The notes under the pieces were generated by a model. It did not search any database and was not told the DNA's origin. It was given only the letters and a program-made list of their open reading frames with translations. Shown here in pieces: positions 37,111 to 46,608 of a stretch of 64,000 nt of DNA. The stretch's first letter is position 1. Every line of letters starts with the position of its first letter. Origin of the DNA: Lysobacter silvisoli (GTDB lineage: Bacteria > Pseudomonadota > Gammaproteobacteria > Xanthomonadales > Xanthomonadaceae). The position numbers and the translations under genes are program-made. The stretch lies in the NCBI RefSeq assembly GCF_003382365.1, contig NZ_QTSU01000004.1, positions 124,001 to 188,000 on the forward strand, in the 5' to 3' direction.

Positions 37111-37572
37111 TTAGGGCTTAAGCCGAAACACCGCGCGTGTCGCCTTGATGGCGTCGCGGTCCCACTTCCGAGTGGCCGAGCAAAGGCTGTATCGTGTCTG
37201 CTCGCCCGAACGCGCGATGACCAGTACGGTATCTCCGGGCGTAAGCGTCGCCTGCTCCGAAAATTCCACCACGGTGGCGGCTCGTGGATCGTTGTACCGC
37301 CAACTCGATACGACGCTCGGCGCCTGCGATGGCTCGCCTTTCAGTACGATCTGGGGCACGAGGGTATGTTCGATCTCTGCACTGCGCTTGCGCGGGTCTT
37401 TGAGCGCGCCCAGGGTTTCGAGATTGGAAGTCAGCTGCGAGCGGATCACTGTGCCTACGTAGACCGTGTCAGCAGCGCGCAACTGCGGCTCCAATGGCTC
37501 CACGATGCAGACGCCCCAGGCCGGCATGGATGCCAGCAGAACCAAGCATCCAACGCCTGCGGTGCGCTTCAT
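37111..37572 (-). CDS. Unknown secreted protein
   Basis: 153 aa, not recognised. Signal peptide (about residues 1-20, MKRTAGVGCLVLLASMPAWG). The mature part has AADTVYVGTVIRSQL, loosely similar to the GSTYVFYGRVDSV of the short gene at 37958-38197. The start overlaps the VOC gene stop by ATGA. Lower GC than the core genes around it. No attC site is visible after it. Confidence 0.72.
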   Translation of the reverse strand: MKRTAGVGCLVLLASMPAWGVCIVEPLEPQLRAADTVYVGTVIRSQLTSNLETLGALKDPRKRSAEIEHTLVPQIVLKGEPSQAPSVVSSWRYNDPRAATVVEFSEQATLTPGDTVLVIARSGEQTRYSLCSATRKWDRDAIKATRAVFRLKP

Positions 37573-37961
37573 CCGTCGCTCCCAAGTTCGCTGATCATCA
37601 CGTAGTACCCATCGGGATCGCGCAACGCAAACTCCCGGGTGCCGGTAGCCGGGTTGATGCTCGGCTCCTCTTCCAGCTCCGGACCTAAATCGCGTGCACG
37701 CGCTAGCGCCGCGTCGAAGTCGTCCACGCGAAAGAACAGCAGCAAGCCATTACCCGGCTCGGCTCGTTCCGGACTGGCCAGTGTCGGATGATCGTGCGAG
37801 CCCCACTGATGCAGGCAGAGCAGCACCGTGCCGTCGTCGTCCCGAAGCTGGCCGAAGTAGTCGTGAGCCGGAGTGGACGGAGCCTGCCCGAACAGCGACC
37901 GATACCAGTCGTAGCTGCGGGCGACGTTGGCAACACCGATAATGGCCCATGTGCGTTTCAT
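37569..37961 (-). CDS. VOC/glyoxalase-family protein
   Basis: 130 aa, one vicinal-oxygen-chelate domain. MKRTWAIIGVANVARSYDWY start, LHQWGSHDHPT and FALRDPDGYYVMISELG at the end, typical of the glyoxalase/bleomycin-resistance/dioxygenase superfamily. The substrate is unknown. TTAAGGAGATGTC precedes its ATG as a strong Shine-Dalgarno. It is coupled to the next gene by ATGA. Confidence 0.85.
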   Translation of the reverse strand: MKRTWAIIGVANVARSYDWYRSLFGQAPSTPAHDYFGQLRDDDGTVLLCLHQWGSHDHPTLASPERAEPGNGLLLFFRVDDFDAALARARDLGPELEEEPSINPATGTREFALRDPDGYYVMISELGSDG

Positions 37962-38197
37962 GACATCTCCTTAAGCCGAGAGAAATGCACTCTGACCCCA
38001 TTTCTGCAATCCCGCGTCTCGTTTGAACCAAGAAGTGGCGGCGCAACGGAATCGACGCGGCCGTAGAAGACGTACGTGGAGCCTTGAAATAGCTCCCTAG
38101 TCCATTGAGCTTTGGACTCAACAGGGTTGCAGGAGCAGTTCCGCCCAAGCTCGAGACTCGGAAAAAGTAGAAGTGCGGCCGCGACGGTTCTCACCAT
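37958..38197 (-). CDS. Probable truncated secreted cassette protein
   Basis: 79 aa, unknown. The signal-like N-terminus (MVRTVAAALLLFPSLELG) is followed by NCSCNPVESKAQW and GSTYVFYGRVDSV. The last 17 residues are encoded by an inserted-looking repeat (37981-38005), so the original C-terminus is probably lost. It starts 4 nt after an attC site (38201-38260), the normal position of a cassette gene. Confidence 0.6.
   Translation of the reverse strand: MVRTVAAALLLFPSLELGRNCSCNPVESKAQWTRELFQGSTYVFYGRVDSVAPPLLGSNETRDCRNGVRVHFSRLKEMS
37981..38005. repeat. AGAAATG..CATTTCT element (mobile-repeat scar)
   Basis: AGAAATGCACTCTGACCCCA then TTTCT carries 7-bp inverted ends. The inner ACTCTGACCCCATTT string is familiar from short repeats found beside REP-associated transposases in many proteobacteria. 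It lies at the 3' end of the truncated gene 37958-38197. Confidence 0.6.
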
Positions 38198-38200
38198 GGC

Positions 38201-38260
38201 ATCTAACGCCGGAATTAAGCCGAGCCGCGACGCGGCTTCAGGTTGAATAAATTGTTAGGA
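38201..38260 (-). repeat. attC site 1
   Basis: On the minus strand it begins CCTAACAATTTATTC and ends TAATTCCGGCGTTAGAT. The inner arms pair as GCCGCG / CGCGGC. This is the least degenerate right-hand core (GTTAGAT). It follows the lipoprotein gene. Confidence 0.88.
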
Positions 38261-38288
38261 CCCATGCTAGCTGTGTGACCTGACAAGA

Positions 38289-38654
38289 CTAATCACCGTC
38301 CCGGAGACGAATCTTTGGGTATCCATTCTCGCAGTAAAGCTCATACAGCTTTCCTTTCTGGAACTCGTACTCTACTGACGGCACATAGTGGATGACCTGC
38401 CGCCAACCCCAATCGCCAGGGCATGAATAAGAGATCCGTTGCTTTCCCGGGTGAAAAGACATCATCCCCGCCACAAATACATAACCGGAGATAGCTAGAT
38501 ACGAACCATTGCCAGGAAGCTGCGGGAGGTCGTCCGCCAGCACCAATGTGGACGAGGAGCTTGCATATTGCAGCGGGAAGTCACTCATCCCTCGGCCCGA
38601 GGCGCAACCTCCAAGAAGTACGACCGTGGTCGAAACAACGAGAATCTTGATCAT
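38289..38654 (-). CDS. Cassette-encoded lipoprotein, unknown function
   Basis: 121 aa, unknown. Lipobox VVLLGGC at the end of the signal peptide. The mature domain has GDWGWRQVIHYVPS and KGKLYELYCENGYPKIRLRD. It starts 3 nt after attC site 2 and ends 29 nt before attC site 1, so it is a complete cassette. Confidence 0.78.
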   Translation of the reverse strand: MIKILVVSTTVVLLGGCASGRGMSDFPLQYASSSSTLVLADDLPQLPGNGSYLAISGYVFVAGMMSFHPGKQRISYSCPGDWGWRQVIHYVPSVEYEFQKGKLYELYCENGYPKIRLRDGD

Positions 38655-38657
38655 GGG

Positions 38658-38717
38658 GCCGAACGCCTGAATTGGGCCGAGCCGCGAAACAGCCTCGGCT
38701 TGAATGAATTGTTAGGC
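38658..38717 (-). repeat. attC site 2
   Basis: Minus strand CCTAACAATTCATTC ... AATTCAGGCGTTCGGC, a right-hand core with one change (GTTCGGC for GTTAGGC). The arms GCCGAGG / CCTCGGC fit. Confidence 0.82.
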
Positions 38718-39023
38718 CACAGCTAGGTGGATGAGTGCATGGCGCAACTCCCACTGCTCGCAATGAGGAGTTGCAATTGCCCCATCCGGTGACAGCCCGG
38801 AAATGTTGAAGCCCTCCTCAACGTCCTCATAGTACAGGACTAAATCGCCAGCTTCTGCCACGATAAAGACAGTCTCCGTGTTGCCAAGGCGAGCTATTGG
38901 GACGAGATATGGGGCGACCTTGAAGCGCTCAAAGAACTCCTGTTGATCTGCTGAGCAATCGACGAGTTGCTCAGCGATGAGCGCATTGAGCTCTTCTACG
39001 GTGATGGGCTGCCAAGTATTCAT
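38712..39023 (-). CDS. Cassette-encoded protein, unknown function
   Basis: 103 aa, acidic and soluble, unknown. LNTWQPITVEELNALI-type start (MNTWQPITVEELNALI), DLVLYYEDVEEGFNISGL in the middle. Its TAA stop lies inside the left core of attC site 2 (CCTAACAA) and its start follows site 3 by 3 nt, both typical of cassettes. Confidence 0.75.
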   Translation of the reverse strand: MNTWQPITVEELNALIAEQLVDCSADQQEFFERFKVAPYLVPIARLGNTETVFIVAEAGDLVLYYEDVEEGFNISGLSPDGAIATPHCEQWELRHALIHLAVA

Positions 39024-39026
39024 GCG

Positions 39027-39086
39027 GTCTAACGTCTGAATCAGCCCACGCCGGGAAGCGGCTTCGGCTGGAATGATTTGTTATAT
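39027..39086 (-). repeat. attC site 3
   Basis: Minus strand ATATAACAAATCATTCC ... GATTCAGACGTTAGAC. Both cores are near consensus (GTTATAT as the left core on the plus strand, GTTAGAC at the right). The inner arms are GCCGCTTCCCGGC. Confidence 0.85.
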
Positions 39087-39449
39087 CCCAAGCCCGACCA
39101 CGGAATCCGAATCGGCAATGCCCAAGGCTTGGGCCAATACTAGAGCATTGGGGCGAATCCAATCAGGAGAGTCTTTGTCAAAGGGTGCAGGAAACCCGCT
39201 GAGATTGTAGAGGGTCTTGGCACAGACCTCCTCGAAGCAGTATTGGGCATTGCTGAGCCGGTCACCAACTCGCTCTGCCGCCAACGTCTTGGAACGAATC
39301 TTCTGAAACAAATCGTGTCCATCGTGCCATTGGCTTGGCTCTGCAGCCATCGCGTCGAGAGCCAGCAGGGTTTCTCGGTCATTGCAGCGAGGCAGGAACA
39401 ACCAAACGAGCCGTTGGATATCTGCTGCAGTTTGCGTTGATGTCGCCAT
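39081..39449 (-). CDS. Cassette-encoded protein, unknown function
   Basis: 122 aa, helical and soluble, unknown. DIQRLVWLFLPRCNDRETLL and HDLFQKIRSKTLAAERVGDR are the main helices; NAQYCFEEVCAKTLYNL has two cysteines. Its stop TAA overlaps the start of attC site 3 and it begins 4 nt after site 4. Confidence 0.75.
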   Translation of the reverse strand: MATSTQTAADIQRLVWLFLPRCNDRETLLALDAMAAEPSQWHDGHDLFQKIRSKTLAAERVGDRLSNAQYCFEEVCAKTLYNLSGFPAPFDKDSPDWIRPNALVLAQALGIADSDSVVGLGI

Positions 39450-39452
39450 TGG

Positions 39453-39512
39453 GCCTGACGCCTGAATTAAGCCGCGCCGCGAAGCGGAGTCGGCTTCAAC
39501 GAACTGCCAGGT
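39453..39512 (-). repeat. attC site 4 (degenerate)
   Basis: Minus strand CCTGGCAGTTCGTTG ... TAATTCAGGCGTCAGGC. Both cores have changes (GCCAGGT and GTCAGGC), but the inner GCCGACTCCGCTTCGCGGCG arms and the exact 60-nt length are kept. The preceding gene runs on into it. Confidence 0.75.
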
Positions 39513-39973
39513 GTGCCGCCTGCGATCTCCACGCTCACCCCCAACGTCATTGGCGGAAACATGTGCCGAAAAGTTACGCGGCCGCCGTTGCTAGTGACGA
39601 GAGAATACTGGCTGACAGTGTCCTCTCCCAGTGGATCGGACACCTCAATGCCCGCGATAGCGAATGGCATAAGCGGATCTACCTCCACTAGAGTGACGGC
39701 CTCAACAGTGCGACCACTAGGCGAAATGAAATGCAGTGCCTCGGAAGTGCAAGGTTGGAGCGCCAAGCCAAGGCCAGGATACCTATCTGCGCCTAGATCT
39801 ACCTCACACGGGCTGATCTGGATCAGATCGCCATCGGCGAACTCCAGGAAGGCGTCGAAACCAACAATGGGTAAAGTGAGGTGGCTTACCCAAGCCGGGT
39901 GCACCCCCTCTGACCGGAATAGCCAAATAGCGCGGATAGTTCTTCCGAGTAGCAGAGATGTATCCACGACCAC
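39467..39973 (-). CDS. Cassette-encoded protein reading into its attC site
   Basis: 168 aa, unknown, mostly beta-rich (VGFDAFLEFADGDLIQISP, LVTSNGGRVTFRHMFPPMT). The last 11 residues, SLKPTPLRGAA, are translated from attC site 4, so the original stop has been lost. The start is GTG at 39973 overlapping the edge of attC site 5; GTG at 39967 is an alternative. Confidence 0.7.
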   Translation of the reverse strand: MVVDTSLLLGRTIRAIWLFRSEGVHPAWVSHLTLPIVGFDAFLEFADGDLIQISPCEVDLGADRYPGLGLALQPCTSEALHFISPSGRTVEAVTLVEVDPLMPFAIAGIEVSDPLGEDTVSQYSLVTSNGGRVTFRHMFPPMTLGVSVEIAGGTPGSSLKPTPLRGAA

Positions 39974-40031
39974 CCAATGCCTGAATTAAGCTGACCCGCG
40001 AAGCGGGTTCGGCTTGAATGAATTGATAGCA
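39972..40031 (-). repeat. attC site 5 (degenerate)
   Basis: Minus strand TGCTATCAATTCATTC ... TTAATTCAGGCATTGGGT. The left core reads CTATCAA instead of CTAACAA and the right is ATTGGGT. The inner arms ACCCGCTTCGCGGGT are perfect. Confidence 0.72.
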
Positions 40032-40034
40032 CCC

Positions 40035-40322
40035 TCAACCATGACGATTAATCACCAGCGTATATACGTAGCTCAACGGCCAAACAAGAATGACTACCAC
40101 TAGCCAAAGCCAACTGCCCGCACTATGGGCACGAATGGCGGCAACGACGATAGTGGCTAGTGTGCCAAGAATGGCCGCATACAAAAGGATGGCGCCAGGG
40201 ATGCCTAGTACTTCAATGGGCCCGCCGGTAGCGCTTGAGCCAGCTATGAACCAGCCATAGACAAAGAAGCCAACGACTAAGGCTAGGCTGACCTTTGGTA
40301 TCAGGTTGCGGCTTGGTGCCAT
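40035..40322 (-). CDS. Cassette-encoded three-helix membrane protein
   Basis: 95 aa, unknown. Three hydrophobic helices (VSLALVVGFFVYGWFIAG; GAILLYAAILGTLATIVVAA; WLWLVVVILVWPLSYVYTLV). The ATG at 40322 was chosen; TTG at 40331 would add three residues. It ends 3 nt before attC site 5. No site is visible upstream of it, so its own entry point is unclear. Confidence 0.72.
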   Translation of the reverse strand: MAPSRNLIPKVSLALVVGFFVYGWFIAGSSATGGPIEVLGIPGAILLYAAILGTLATIVVAAIRAHSAGSWLWLVVVILVWPLSYVYTLVINRHG

Positions 40323-40331
40323 GAGGGCCAA

Positions 40332-40520
40332 CTACGTTTAGATCTCATATTGGGATGTATCACGGATTCTGGGCACGCCTCAGGGAGCTCCTCAATGGGG
40401 GTTTCCTACGCGAATCAGAGGATTGGACCGATCACGCGACCTAATTTGGCAGAGCCCGGGTCAGCCTGGGCCTGGCATCAGCTGCGGAACTGCTGAAACT
40501 GGCCACGCAAGTGCTTCCTG
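40332..40520. other. Non-coding stretch, possible eroded array head
   Basis: 189 nt between two small membrane-protein genes. Low GC for the window; no attC, attI-like core or promoter that I can defend. Confidence 0.35.
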
Positions 40521-40889
40521 CTACGTAGCGTCGTGACTAATGCCTAGCGCCCCGATGAAGCATAAGTACGCCGATGCAAACAAAGTAACTGCATGTAGCA
40601 GGCCGAACCAGCGCCACTTCAGCGCCCGGATGGAAGGCACCAGCAAGCTGAGCACGGCCAACGACCCAACAACAGGGAACGCCCCGGCGAGCCGAGACGT
40701 CTGTACATCGGGCAGACCCGCCAACAAGCATGCGGCAAAGAACACCGCCAACGCAGCCAGCGTGGCGGAAACCGCCCTAAGCTTGCGCCCCGGCGAGGCC
40801 GCTAGGACAAAGACCGGGAACGTGGCCAACAGACCTAACAGTCCCGGAATGCCCTGACCTGCAACGAACAAGACGAAGCGCCAATCCAT
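40521..40889 (-). CDS. Small four-helix membrane protein, unknown
   Basis: 122 aa, unknown. Hydrophobic helices at about residues 5-30, 37-58, 68-84 and 93-115. It has lower GC than glmS. It has no attC after it and so is not proven to be a cassette, but lies between glmS and the array and is probably part of the same island. Confidence 0.7.
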   Translation of the reverse strand: MDWRFVLFVAGQGIPGLLGLLATFPVFVLAASPGRKLRAVSATLAALAVFFAACLLAGLPDVQTSRLAGAFPVVGSLAVLSLLVPSIRALKWRWFGLLHAVTLFASAYLCFIGALGISHDAT

Positions 40890-40963
40890 GCTGCTCCAAG
40901 CTCATATGACCAGGTTAGAGTCGCGGCCGAATCGCGCCGCCTAGGCAATCTGCCTTCGCACGA

Positions 40964-42796
<1,833 letters not shown>

Positions 42797-42843
42797 GCTG
42801 CGTGAGCTCCTGCTGTAGTCCGCACTAGTGTAAGCGGCCGGGG

Positions 42844-42904
42844 GCCGGACGGCCGTCCGGCGGACGCGGTGTCCGTCCGGACGGACACCCGGACACGCTG
42901 TCCG
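42844..42904 (+). promoter_or_regulatory. Three tandem GGAC/GTCC dyads (putative enhancer)
   Basis: GCCGGACGGCCGTCCGGC (42844-42861), GTGTCCGTCCGGACGGACAC (42869-42888, perfect 20-nt palindrome) and CGGACA-CGC-TGTCCG (42890-42904). They lie 28-88 nt upstream of the -24 element of a sigma-54 promoter. They are probable binding sites for the NtrC-type regulator encoded at 49882. Confidence 0.7.
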
Positions 42905-42930
42905 CATCAATTAAATCAACCACTTGCGGT

Positions 42931-42946
42931 TGGCACGGCTTGTGCA
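42931..42946 (+). promoter_or_regulatory. Sigma-54 promoter of the exporter operon
   Basis: TGGCACGGCTTGTGCA: -24 GG at 42932-42933 and -12 GC at 42944-42945, exactly 10 nt apart, against consensus TGGCACN5TTGCA. It lies 52 nt before the adaptor gene start. Confidence 0.82.
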
Positions 42947-42998
42947 TTGGTTAAGGGCGTAGAGCACCTTCCATCCACACGCCGAGTCCGCCACCCGC

Positions 42999-44288
42999 AT
43001 GAGCATCCGCGACACCTCCGCCCAGGACCGCCCCGTCGCTTCCTCCCCCACGAGCGCGGTCGCCAAGCGTCGCCGTCCCTGGCTGCTGGCCGGCGCGGCC
43101 GGCGTGGGCACGGTCGCCATCGCGGCCTGGCTGCTGGCGGGCTGGAGCGCCGGCGGCCGTTCCTTCGACGCGGCGCGGGTGCGCATCGCCGAGGTCAAGC
43201 GCGGCGACCTGGTGCGCGACATCACCGCCGACGGCCGCGTGATCGCCGCCAACAGCCCCACCCTGTACGCGATCGCCCCGGGCACCGTGAGCCTGAAGGT
43301 GGTCGCCGGCGACGTGGTCAAGAAGGGCCAGGCGCTGGCCGAGATCGACAGCCCGGAACTGCGCAGCAAGCTGGCGCAGGAGCAGGCCACCCTGGCCAGC
43401 CTGGAAGCCGAAGCCGGCCGCGCCGCGCTGGACGCGCAGCTGGCGCGCTCCAACGCGCGCAAGTCGCTGGACCAGGCGCAAATCGAGCGCACCGCCGCGA
43501 TCCGCGACCTGGAACGCCAGCAGCGCGGCTTCGAAGGCGGCGCGGTGGCGCAGGTCGACGTGGCGCGCGCGCAGGACGAACTGAAGAAGGCCGACATCGG
43601 CCTGGCCCATGCCCGCCAGGACGCCGGCCTGCAGGGCGAAGGCGCCGGCCTGGACACGCGCAACAAGCGCCTGCTGGCCGACCGCCAGCGCGCGATCGTG
43701 GTCGAGACCCAGCGCCAGGTCGACGCGCTCACCCTGCGCGCACCCTTCGACGGCCAGGTCGGCCAGGTGCAGGTCGCGCAGCGCGCCAACGTGGCGATCA
43801 ACGCGCCGGTGCTGACCGTGGTCGATCTGGCCGTGTTCGAGGTCGAGATCAAGGTGCCGGAGAGCTTCGCTCGCGACCTGGGCATCGGCATGCCGGCGCA
43901 GATCACCAGCGGCTCGGGCGAACCCTATGCCGCACAGGTCTCGGCGGTGTCGCCGGAAGTCGTCAACGGCGAAGTGGTCAGCCGCCTGCGCTTCACCGCC
44001 AAGCAGCCGCCGGGCCTGCGCCAGAACCAGCGCCTCTCCGCCCGCATCGTATTGGGTACGCGCCGCAACGTGCTGATGGTCGAGCGCGGCCCCTTCCTGG
44101 AACAAGCCGGCGGCCGCTACGCCTACGTCATGGACGGCAGCCGCGCGGTGCGCCGACCGATCCAGGCCGGCGTGAGCAGCCTCAGCGCCGTGGAGATCAT
44201 CCAAGGCGTACAACCCGGCGATCGCGTCGTGGTGTCCGGCAGCGATCAATTCGATAACGCAGAAACCGTCCGCATCTCTGGAGAATGA
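42999..44288 (+). CDS. HlyD-type membrane fusion protein
   Basis: 429 aa. One N-terminal transmembrane helix (about residues 28-50), lipoyl half-domain, a long alpha hairpin (about 115-230), the second lipoyl half (ALTLRAPFDGQVGQVQVAQR-like), and a beta domain. It belongs to the adaptor class used with MacB-type ABC exporters; it links the ABC complex to an outer-membrane factor or to extracellular release. The whole downstream run of genes has the same orientation. Confidence 0.9.
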   Translation: MSIRDTSAQDRPVASSPTSAVAKRRRPWLLAGAAGVGTVAIAAWLLAGWSAGGRSFDAARVRIAEVKRGDLVRDITADGRVIAANSPTLYAIAPGTVSLKVVAGDVVKKGQALAEIDSPELRSKLAQEQATLASLEAEAGRAALDAQLARSNARKSLDQAQIERTAAIRDLERQQRGFEGGAVAQVDVARAQDELKKADIGLAHARQDAGLQGEGAGLDTRNKRLLADRQRAIVVETQRQVDALTLRAPFDGQVGQVQVAQRANVAINAPVLTVVDLAVFEVEIKVPESFARDLGIGMPAQITSGSGEPYAAQVSAVSPEVVNGEVVSRLRFTAKQPPGLRQNQRLSARIVLGTRRNVLMVERGPFLEQAGGRYAYVMDGSRAVRRPIQAGVSSLSAVEIIQGVQPGDRVVVSGSDQFDNAETVRISGE

Positions 44289-44290
44289 CC

Positions 44291-44497
44291 ATGAAAGCTT
44301 CCAACACCTTCCCGTTCGACCTGCATTGGACCTGCGAAGACCTGGCCGGCGCGATGCCGCTGCGCCTGAGCGAGCTGTTCGACTTCGAAGCCGCGCCGCT
44401 GCCGCCCAGCGCCAACAGCGAACCGGCCCCGACCGCCGCCTGGCGCCGCAACGGTTACGTGCGCGACGCCGCCCCGTTGTCGTTCCGCGTGCGCTGA
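44291..44497 (+). CDS. Short peptide of unknown function within the exporter operon
   Basis: 68 aa, unknown. MKASNTFPFDLHWTCEDLAG, then a Leu/Pro/Ala-rich acidic middle, and a basic C-terminus RRNGYVRDAAPLSFRVR. One cysteine. No signal peptide or transmembrane helix. The codons use G/C at the third position like real genes. GGAGA lies 8 nt upstream of the ATG; an in-frame ATG at 44285 overlaps the adaptor stop. Its place between adaptor and ATPase suggests a substrate or accessory peptide, which is inference. Confidence 0.65.
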   Translation: MKASNTFPFDLHWTCEDLAGAMPLRLSELFDFEAAPLPPSANSEPAPTAAWRRNGYVRDAAPLSFRVR

Positions 44498-44538
44498 TCC
44501 ACCCGCTTCCCACTCAAACCACCACCAGGAATCAAGCC

Positions 44539-45261
<723 letters not shown>

Positions 45262-45271
45262 GGACGCCGCC

Positions 45272-46600
45272 ATGACCGGTAACTCCATGTTCGCCTACTA
45301 CTTCGACCTGGCGCTGCGCAGCTTCCGCCGCAACAAGATGCTGACCGCGCTGATGGTGCTGGCCATCGCCCTGGGCATCGGCGCCAGCATGACCACGCTG
45401 ACCGTGTTCTACGTGCTCTCGGGCGATCCGATCCCGAGCAAGAGCGACCGCCTGTTCTACTTGCAGATGGACGCGCGCACCAAGGACGGCTACACCCCGG
45501 GCGAAGATCCTTCGTTCCAGATGACCCGCTTCGATTCCGAAGCGCTGCTGCGTGCCAAGCGCGGCGCGCGCCAGGCGGTGATGACCGCCGGCTCGGCCAA
45601 CATCGAACCCGAACGCCAGGGCCTGACCCCGTTCATCACCGACGCGCGCTTCACCTCCGGCGACTTCTTCGCCATGTTCGAAGTGCCCTTCCTGCAGGGC
45701 AGCGGCTGGAAGGCCAGCGACGACGAAGCGCGCTCGCGCGTGGCGGTGATTTCCAAGGACCTCAACGACAAGCTGTTCGGCGGCGGCCAGAGCGTGGGCA
45801 AGTCGGTGCGCATCAACGAGTCCGAGTTCCGGGTGATCGGTGTGGTCGACAACTGGCGCCCGGTGCCGCGCTTCTACGACGTCAGCAGCGACCGCTACGG
45901 CACCGGCGAGCAGATCTTCCTGCCGATCTCGACCTCGATCGCGCTGCGCATGGGCAACAACGGCGACATGAACTGCTGGGGCGACGACGACAACACCGAT
46001 CCCGAGGGCTCGCATGCGCTCAACGCGCAATGCGCCTGGCTGCAGTACTGGGTGGAGCTGGACTCGGCCGACCAGGCCAAGGACTACCTGGCCTACCTGG
46101 GCAACTACTCCGACGAGCAGCGCCGCGCCGGCCGCTTCCAGCGCCCGACCAACGTGCGCCTGTCCAACGTGATGACCTGGCTGGACCACAACAAGGTGGT
46201 GCCGTCGGACGTGCGCCTGCAGACTTGGCTGGCGTTCGGCTTCCTGCTGGTGTGCCTGCTCAACACGGTGGGTCTGCTGCTGGCCAAGTTCCTGCGCCGC
46301 TCCAGCGAGATCGGCGTGCGCCGCGCGCTGGGCGCGTCGCGGCGGGCGATCTTCGCCCAGTGCCTGGTCGAGGCCGGCACCATCGGCCTGGTCGGCGGCG
46401 CCCTGGGTCTGGGCCTGGCCATGCTCGGCTTGTGGGCGGTGCGGCAACAGCCGGCCAGCTACGCCGAGCTCGCCCATCTTGACCCGGCCATGTTGATCGC
46501 CACCTTCGTCATCGCGGTCGTCGCCAGCGTGCTGGCCGGTCTGTTGCCGGCCTGGCATGCCTGCCAGGTGACCCCGGCCATCCAGCTCAAGAGCCAGTGA
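45272..46600 (+). CDS. MacB/FtsX-type ABC permease, subunit 1
   Basis: 442 aa. One transmembrane helix near the N-terminus (LTALMVLAIALGIGASMTTL), a large periplasmic MacB_PCD domain, and three C-terminal helices with the FtsX signature FLRRSSEIGVRRALGASRRA. The stop lies 8 nt before the second permease start. Two permeases per ATPase fit the heterodimeric YknYZ-like layout. Confidence 0.92.
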   Translation: MTGNSMFAYYFDLALRSFRRNKMLTALMVLAIALGIGASMTTLTVFYVLSGDPIPSKSDRLFYLQMDARTKDGYTPGEDPSFQMTRFDSEALLRAKRGARQAVMTAGSANIEPERQGLTPFITDARFTSGDFFAMFEVPFLQGSGWKASDDEARSRVAVISKDLNDKLFGGGQSVGKSVRINESEFRVIGVVDNWRPVPRFYDVSSDRYGTGEQIFLPISTSIALRMGNNGDMNCWGDDDNTDPEGSHALNAQCAWLQYWVELDSADQAKDYLAYLGNYSDEQRRAGRFQRPTNVRLSNVMTWLDHNKVVPSDVRLQTWLAFGFLLVCLLNTVGLLLAKFLRRSSEIGVRRALGASRRAIFAQCLVEAGTIGLVGGALGLGLAMLGLWAVRQQPASYAELAHLDPAMLIATFVIAVVASVLAGLLPAWHACQVTPAIQLKSQ

Positions 46601-46608
46601 GGCGCGCC

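Larger units (their letters stand above)
37958..40331 (-). mobile_element. Integron cassette array without integrase (CALIN)
   Basis: Five attC sites of exactly 60 nt (38201, 38658, 39027, 39453, 39972) follow five small minus-strand genes that start within a few nucleotides of the preceding site. GC is lower than in the flanks and spacing between sites is 369-519 nt. All sites face the same way. No intI is present between btuB and glmS, so insertions must have come from an integrase acting in trans or since lost. The array lies directly beyond the 3' end of glmS. Confidence 0.85.

Noticed and set aside
40890-40963. Tn7 or Tn7-like end near glmS
   Set aside because: No TGTGGGCGG-type end or short terminal repeats seen; only positional suspicion remains.
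37000-40963. Integrase gene or attI
   Set aside because: No tyrosine recombinase motifs in any frame between btuB and glmS.
42797-42998. CRISPR-like repeats in the palindrome-rich region before the exporter
   Set aside because: The dyads differ in sequence and spacing; they fit regulator sites, not direct repeats with unique spacers.
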